Source: Herpomyces periplanetae
Taxonomy: Eukaryota > Ascomycota > Laboulbeniomycetes > Herpomycetales > Herpomycetaceae
Assembly (NCBI GenBank): GCA_009733715.1
Contig: WMKJ01000123.1
Span: forward strand, 1-36,318
Direction of reading: 5' to 3'
DNA: 36,318 bases
Shown: piece by piece, positions 30,673 to 36,318 of the stretch
How positions within the stretch are numbered: the stretch's first letter is position 1
Layout: every line of letters begins with the position of its first letter
Made by a program: the position numbers and the translations under genes
The notes under the pieces: generated by a model
What the model saw: the letters and a program-made list of their open reading frames with translations, nothing else
Database searches by the model: none
What the model was told of the DNA's origin: nothing

Positions 30673-33133
30673 TGTGAAGAGGGAAAGCGCCACTGAAAGA
30701 GAATCAGGTACGGAATTTAAAATAGAAGGAACGGTGGAGGATGAAATAGGAAGAAGGAAGGAAGATCGCGAAGGAAAGAATAAAGTGGGCCTTGAGAAGA
30801 ATTACCAAAATAGGAAAGATCGGCTCAGGCAGTAAGGCTGAAACACCCCCCTCAGCCAATTCCAGCCAATCGCAGCTCGTTCCCCGCGTTTCTGAATGTG
30901 CTCTTACCTTTGTTTAGTGTTCCGTCCTGCTACGTTTTCGTGCTGTGAACATGTCGTTCCTGTTCCTATTTGTGTCTGGGTTTGTTTCTGCATCGATGTC
31001 GAGATTTCCATATGGTTAATTATCTTTTCTCTATTCTCTTTTCTCCCTACTTCTTTTAATTCTTTCATCCATCCATTCACTCCTTCATTCTTCCCACCAA
31101 CTTATAACTTTTCTCTCTTCTTCAATGTTTTCTTCCCTTCAATCACCCTTTCTCTAAATCTTAACTTCTTGCCCTCCATTCCTTCATCATCCCCCTCTTA
31201 ACCTTCTCTTTTCCATACTTTCCACCACATTTCCTTGCGACGAGATCTCCAATTTCACCAACCGCCTTCATGTTATCACACAATTCTCCCTTTCCTCCAA
31301 TTTTTTCGTGTTACCAAAGCTCTTTTTCTTCATAATTATCTCTCCCTCTACTTCATCAACATCTTTCATCTATGGAGCTTCTCTCTCGATAAATTTCATC
31401 TTCATATTTTCCTCCGTTCATCTGTCTTGCTCTACCATTTTTTCCCTCATTAATTACCCAATTTTTTTTTTCTTTCAGTTTAATGTGTTAAATTTCATCT
31501 CCCTTCTATTAATCACATTCACCTTCCATACTTTATTTTCCCCGATGCTGCCAAAGGATCCCTTGTAGTTGTTTCCCAGTGTACTATTTCCGTCCTATCC
31601 TTCCTTACTCTCTCCTTTCATGGCTTCAGCCTTTTGTTGTACTTAATATTCTCTTCAAACCGTAGACCAGATCCTGTATAACTTATACTCCTCTTTACAA
31701 CGGCTAGCAGCAGCTCTCTCCCTCCACCATTACAATAGCATTCACTCATCACTTTTGTCTTCCATACCTCTCTTCAACTACGTCCTCATCATTGAGATCT
31801 TTCTTATCAATTATTCCATCCTTTTAACTTCCGTGTGTCCCCTGGAGCTTATCCACTGTTTTGCACATCTACCTAATCAAACTATCTTTATCCATCCCAG
31901 TTATACATGTCAGTTACTTCCTTCAACTTCCCCTTGTCCAGTTGATAATAAACTTCAATTTCTACGTCACATCATTTCATAATAAACTGCCAGACTGAGA
32001 CTTCAAACTCCCTCAACCGTAAACTTTCTTTCATTTACTTAACTTCAAGTTCCCTCAATTATTTTACTCGGTTGTCACGACATCTACAACACTTAATTTT
32101 TGACTACATTTGTGTTAACTTGACTATTTTCTTATCCACTAACTCTTAAATTAATTTTTTCCCGGAACATTTCTAAATAACTTTCCGTAAATGTCCGATT
32201 ACATTACCCTAGGTGTAATCCCCACCTTTGTTGAATGTCTTTCCCTTGCCTTTTAACTTTCATATTCCAATCACACTTTAATCTATACATTTCAGTTCAT
32301 TCTTCTATACATTTACCAGCCTGCTAGTAAATTTCCATCTCAATCTTGCAACTCTCGTTAATGGACATCTTCCCGCCTGTTTATCATTCTACCTTGTATA
32401 TATGAAGTCAAAAAGGTTTATGAAATACTTTACTTTGCCACTTTTTAATGTCAAATTTATCAATGGAATATTAAACCTCATTATATGGTGTTCTCATTCA
32501 GCGTACTTTCCTCTTCAATGTGTTGTGCATTTTTCCTCCATTTGAAATACTGAAAATCCCTGGGCTCCAAGCCAAAATTTTGTATACCCGACCATTCAGG
32601 CAATTCATGATTGTGTGGCTTATTATCAATTGTAACTTCTTGCTACCATTATACCTTACACTTTTACTTGCTGCCATTCCGGTATTTCTACGATTATTTG
32701 CTGGCTTTGTCTAGTTACTATATTACCCATAATACGTAAGAAAATTGACTGGCCAGTGGGATACTGCCCTTGATGGCGGCTGGGTGAATTTTTTCTGGTC
32801 GTAAAAATACATTGCATTATTCGCTGATAAACTCTCAACTCATTTGGATAAATGTAAACTGAGCTACTTGCATAAAGTCGAGTTGATGTAATGAACCGTA
32901 GCAGGAGCCTCTTTGCATTGTGCGCAGAAGCTGTCAAACACCCGCATATACCACTTTTCCAATTACGCTTTAAGAAAAGGTATAATAAGCCCACATATGT
33001 ATATGTTAATCGTGCAAAAGTAATTGGTGTTTGATTTCTGTCGGATCTACCGGGGTTGGTTCGGGGAAAACAATGGTGTCATACAAATGTTTCGAATTCA
33101 CAGCTTGGAATATGTTAACATTTTACATCCAAG
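30673..33133. promoter_or_regulatory. Gene-free region, purine/pyrimidine switch near 30835
   Basis: About 2.5 kb upstream of the leftward Spt23/Mga2-like gene. The plus strand is purine-rich to about 30835, then abruptly C/T-rich (TTCC, CTCC words) to about 32350, then more A/T-balanced. Long frames in the C/T-rich part are Ser/Phe/Leu-rich in every plus frame and carry no domain. A few short open stretches at 32520-33050 on both strands are not recognisable. Confidence 0.4.
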
Positions 33134-33547
33134 TTATTTGTACAGTTTAGCAAAATGTAAATTAAACCTAGTAAGCTCGAATGTTTCTATTCTATTCAAA
33201 TGTATTATCTTATTTAAATCGATCAACTGACAAATAAATTCCTTAGATACCACAAATCTTCTGCAGAGTATTCTTAACCAACTAATCCTCCCTCACTGTA
33301 GGGATTTTCCATGCCCAGTTTCTCTCTTTCGCCTCAATCACGTGTAGCATACCAAAACATTAGCTCTTATATAATCATACACGTGATTCCCCTTCCTGAA
33401 GGGGGCGTACTGAGCGGCACCTTCCCCCAGGTCCGGATTATCTATCACCCTATTCTGGGCCTTGGAGGACTGCTGACTAGCATCTTCACGTGATGTATCC
33501 ATTGATATAAATTCAGTTCGGCCCACAGACTCATCTTGAAAAACCAT
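33134..33547 (-). CDS. Weak candidate: small two-exon gene, 97 residues
   Basis: Exon 1 would be 33547..33381 and exon 2 33260..33134, with a 120-base intron (donor GTATGA, acceptor TGCAG) of typical size for this window and a proper stop. The product starts MVFQDESVGRTEFISMDTSR, has an acidic, polar first half and a second half reading RFVVSKEFICQLIDLNKI. I do not recognise it. Support is only an ATG, consistent splice sites and a composition unlike the pyrimidine-rich surroundings; exon 2 is AT-rich and could be open by chance. Three CACGTG sites lie in the same stretch (33339, 33380, 33487), the middle one spanning the proposed donor. Confidence 0.22.
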
Positions 33548-35054
33548 CGCGGGGTTCAAAAGTTCGCGTCTTGGTCGTTGAATTTTCCAACTTCGGTCGT
33601 GTTTTTCCCCTTTGTCCTTTTTTTTTAACTCCTTAACCCTTTCATTAACTTTTCCATATAAAATTTACAAAACAGTCTTTCGAATTTTTCGTTATCCTTC
33701 TCCGTTTATTCATCGTGTAATATCCATTAAAATCCTTTTTGTTTTTCTAATCCTGTGCCTAGGGCCTACTTTTTCCAACAAACATTTCCCGCTTCCTTTT
33801 CCTTTCCCTACTTTATCCCATAATTGCTTAACGTGTTCAGTCGCCCTTTCTCTCGCATGCTTTCTCCTGTTTACGTGTCCTGGTCCCATCTGACTGCGAG
33901 AATGCTCTTTTTCCGCATGCCCGGGCTATACATTCGCGGTCTCTTGCGTATTGATTAACTTCTAAAGCGTTCTCGATCTATTCACGCCCGGATTTTATGT
34001 TCGTCTATTCACTGAATTATTTCGTCGGTCCCGTCCTTGATAATTACTTATTCTCTCTCCTGACTCTTCCTCCCGAAATTGATAAGCCTGATTATCATAC
34101 TTAGCGCTTTAAACATATCATTGGCCGTTTGACTCTTTGTCTCACCGAATCTGTCGGCTGACTCTTCATCTTACACTCCTTGAAGGGTTTGGCACTTTCA
34201 CTATCGCTAACCAATTATACCTCGAACCTTTCCTGGGTCCCCGTACAATTTCACTATCTTCGTGATCATTCTAATCGGTGCATTCAAAGTTTATCTCTGT
34301 TTGAACCGTTACTACCCCCCTCGTGCCACACTGTCACAATAAATAGCTATAGGTGCCACCCGATCGTTAAGCTTTTCCCTACCCGCGCTTTCTAGCTATA
34401 TATCGTGCTTGTGCTCCCCTATCGACGTCTTGCCGTCCTCTAACAGATTTTCTTATCTTTCCCCTCTTTACCAGACTCAATTGTTTCGTCAAGATTCCCT
34501 TATTTTAGTTACTTCCCCCCGCTAAGTACACGTTTCTTCGAAATTTCCACTTGTCTAATCGCGCTCTATAGTGGTGGGGCCGTGGGTATACTCCCCATTT
34601 TCTGGCACTTACATTTTCATTCCCACAACCCTTACTATGTTTCCCGCTCATACCTGCCGACTTCGTGCCAGCGTCCACAGTTGAGTCTCACTCGTTACTA
34701 CAATTTCCTATCAGAGCTTGGCCATTTCTCGCACATCCTTACTCCACTACTTCTCGTCAAACATCCATTCACATCACTTCTTTGCCACATTCTTCCCGAG
34801 CGCTCCGTTCCGATCACGTCCAACCTTAAACTTTACCTAATCACTTGCCACCTTTGCTTCCAACCTCTCTTCACCGCGTGTTATGACATTTCGTGTTAAT
34901 GCTTTGAAGTTTGATAGACGGCCCTGCCTCTTTATATTTTACTTCACCTCGTTTCCGTCTTTCTTTCCATAGGCGCTTTCAATTTGTTAAACGTCCCTCA
35001 TCTGGACCTTTCCCCGACCATCTAATTCCACCAGCACCGAGCGTTGCGTACTTG
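33548..35054. promoter_or_regulatory. Pyrimidine-rich upstream region of the Bfa1/Byr4-like gene
   Basis: 1.5 kb with no supported gene. The plus strand is C/T-rich up to the ATG at 35055. It is read as promoter and leader of the following gene. Plus-strand frames at 33612-33893, 34180-34395 and 34582-34899 are low-complexity products of the base skew. Confidence 0.4.
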
Positions 35055-36318
35055 ATGGCTCCCGGAATCGAGAATTGGGATGATGACACGGACCTTCAAG
35101 GGGATCTTTTAGCACAATCTGTATCTTCTGCTCATACATGTATTTCGTCGCGAGTGTCCCTCCACTCCGAACCACATGCTGAAGAAGATTGGCAGATAAT
35201 GCTCCCTACTCATGATGAAACGGCCACCTCTTGCACTATATCGACCCTTAACAAATTTGGTGTACCAATATCTTCGAGCGTTCCTTCCTCTGCACTTATC
35301 GGTGGTTCCATTAAACGCCTAGGTAAAAAGAAACTCACAAGTACCGTTCTTGACGACTGGAGTGATGATCTCGAACTTCCAGTTTCCGGCACACTGCGCC
35401 TTTTACCTGCCCTTTTGAATGTCAATGAGTTTCACTCCGATGCGCCTACCACTGAGTTTGATGACTTTGAAGACTTGACTGACAGCAGTGTTAGTGTTAA
35501 AAATACTGATTCAAAGTCCAATACACCCAACTACAACTCATCTACTTGTGTTATGAGTCCAAGTGCAGCTAGTTATGCCTCTGTGGACAGCGAAGACGAA
35601 GGTTTTAGCTGTCTTGTCTTACCTACGGAACCCGTCGATTTTGGCGCGTTATTAAATAAACGCGTGAGCTCTGACTACCGCTCCTTGCAGAGGAATGAAT
35701 TATCAAGCCATTCAACAGCGGAGGAACAATCGGCCAATTCTACGTCTGTCGAATATCCGCCTTTACCTGCTGAGAGCTCAGGTGCTCCAATGGCGAACAC
35801 CCTAATGTTATCTCAGCCAGTGAAATCTGCTGTCTCTTTCGTTGGATACGCTGAGGATCAGGACGATTTTCTTGATGGTTTGAGCTTTGATGAAAGTGAA
35901 TTATTCAAACCCAAAAAGTCCGTTAATCGCAACGTTAAAATTCAACCCACAAAAAAGTTGCCTGCATCCGCACCACGGGCACCTAACTTGGCTGTTTCAT
36001 TCACTGACAAGCAACATGTATCGCGAATTCCTAGACCGTCTTTGACATCGTCAATACCGAAATCTGCAGGGTTCTCTTTAGCAACGGTCCTCGAGTCTGG
36101 TCGTTCCCCAGCAGCTGCTGGTGGGTCAAGGTCTAGTGCTGGTACTGCTACTTTGAGTATTTCCAATAACAATCTTCGTACCAAACGGTCAGCACCAGCT
36201 CTGCGGGGTGCCCAGTCCCACGGTGTAAACCGTCGCGGGGTAAATGTGCCACATAATGTCAATTCCAATCCATCATTGACTCTTCGTAATCGTTATATAC
36301 AATCAGCTTTGTCATACT
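35055..36318 (+). CDS. BFA1: Bfa1/Byr4-like component of the mitotic-exit GAP (5' part, cut by window edge)
   Basis: Byr4 (fission yeast) and Bfa1 (budding yeast) join Cdc16/Bub2 to form a GTPase-activating complex at the spindle pole that holds back mitotic exit and septation. The frame is open from ATG 35055 to the window end, 421 codons with no stop. It opens MAPGIENWDDDTDLQGDLLA, then EEDWQIML, DETATSCTISTL, FGVPISSSVPSSALIGGSIK and RLGKKK, TVLDDWSDDLELP, and EFDDFEDL. The N-terminal E-x-WDDD-x-D block, the PSSAL-GG-IKRLG block and the DDW--DLELP block are what I recall from Byr4/Bfa1-type proteins of filamentous fungi. Later parts are Ser-rich with a second acidic patch (DDFLDGLSFDES, about 280). 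The end at 36318 is the window edge. Identity is by remembered motifs, so moderate. Confidence 0.68.
   Translation, partial: MAPGIENWDDDTDLQGDLLAQSVSSAHTCISSRVSLHSEPHAEEDWQIMLPTHDETATSCTISTLNKFGVPISSSVPSSALIGGSIKRLGKKKLTSTVLDDWSDDLELPVSGTLRLLPALLNVNEFHSDAPTTEFDDFEDLTDSSVSVKNTDSKSNTPNYNSSTCVMSPSAASYASVDSEDEGFSCLVLPTEPVDFGALLNKRVSSDYRSLQRNELSSHSTAEEQSANSTSVEYPPLPAESSGAPMANTLMLSQPVKSAVSFVGYAEDQDDFLDGLSFDESELFKPKKSVNRNVKIQPTKKLPASAPRAPNLAVSFTDKQHVSRIPRPSLTSSIPKSAGFSLATVLESGRSPAAAGGSRSSAGTATLSISNNNLRTKRSAPALRGAQSHGVNRRGVNVPHNVNSNPSLTLRNRYIQSALSY

Noticed and set aside
32891-33031. A 47-codon plus frame (MNRSRSLFALCAEAV...) with faint likeness to a small mitochondrial KGD4/MRPS36-type protein
   Set aside because: The likeness is a few residues (PHIPL, NKP) and no continuing exon with the family's other blocks was found.
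33045-33080. A Walker-A-like string GSTGVGSGKT in one plus frame
   Set aside because: The frame is short, has a stop soon after, and no Walker B or other ATPase motif follows; probably chance.
1-36318. Transposons, LTR or other virus-like fossils, CRISPR arrays
   Set aside because: No terminal repeats, integrase, transposase, reverse transcriptase or regular spacer-repeat pattern was seen on either strand.

Overview
The window looks like nuclear DNA of a fungus. It has short GT-AG introns (GTAAGT, GTATGT or GTACGT donors, mostly about 70-200 bases, one of 364), single-copy housekeeping genes, and two proteins of fungal type: an Spt23/Mga2-like regulator and a Bfa1/Byr4-like mitotic-exit protein. 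SNRNP27 and MMTAG2 homologues with long RS-type tails suggest a filamentous or early-diverging fungus rather than a budding yeast. The lineage cannot be fixed from sequence alone. I see no transposon, viral fossil, CRISPR array, tRNA or rRNA gene that I can support. All names come from remembered family motifs, and no search was run.

Left part (1-14607) is gene-dense. In order: MED6 (minus, runs off the left edge), MMTAG2 (plus, 4 exons), an FCP1/NIF-type HAD phosphatase-like gene (minus, 1 exon), RRP36 (plus, 2 exons), SNRNP27 (plus, 2 exons), mannosyl-oligosaccharide glucosidase of family GH63 ending in HDEL (plus, 1 exon), a Pex39-like gene (minus, its stop inside the end of the glucosidase gene) and the LSM14/Scd6 decapping regulator (plus, 4 exons including a 36-base one). 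Four of the eight concern RNA: splicing (SNRNP27, probably MMTAG2), rRNA processing (RRP36) and mRNA decapping (SCD6).

Middle (14608-30672): a 3.1 kb gap without a recognisable gene, purine-rich then pyrimidine-rich on the plus strand. Then comes a 2011-residue, low-complexity, cysteine-clustered protein of unknown function (plus, 3 exons). After it lie a small two-exon membrane protein (minus) and the Spt23/Mga2-like gene (minus, 2 exons), which lacks the IPT, ankyrin and membrane-anchor parts of the yeast proteins.

Right part (30673-36318): a 4.4 kb, strongly pyrimidine-rich stretch with one weak candidate small gene, then the 5' part of a Bfa1/Byr4-like gene that runs off the right edge.

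The genes do not form an operon or evident pathway; they are separately transcribed housekeeping genes. The points most worth a second look are the soluble HDEL form of the glucosidase and its 16-base overlap with a peroxisomal gene, the shortened Spt23/Mga2-like protein beside a separate membrane-protein gene, the 2011-residue unknown, the pyrimidine-to-purine drift along transcription units, and a stop-free 3n intron in RRP36.
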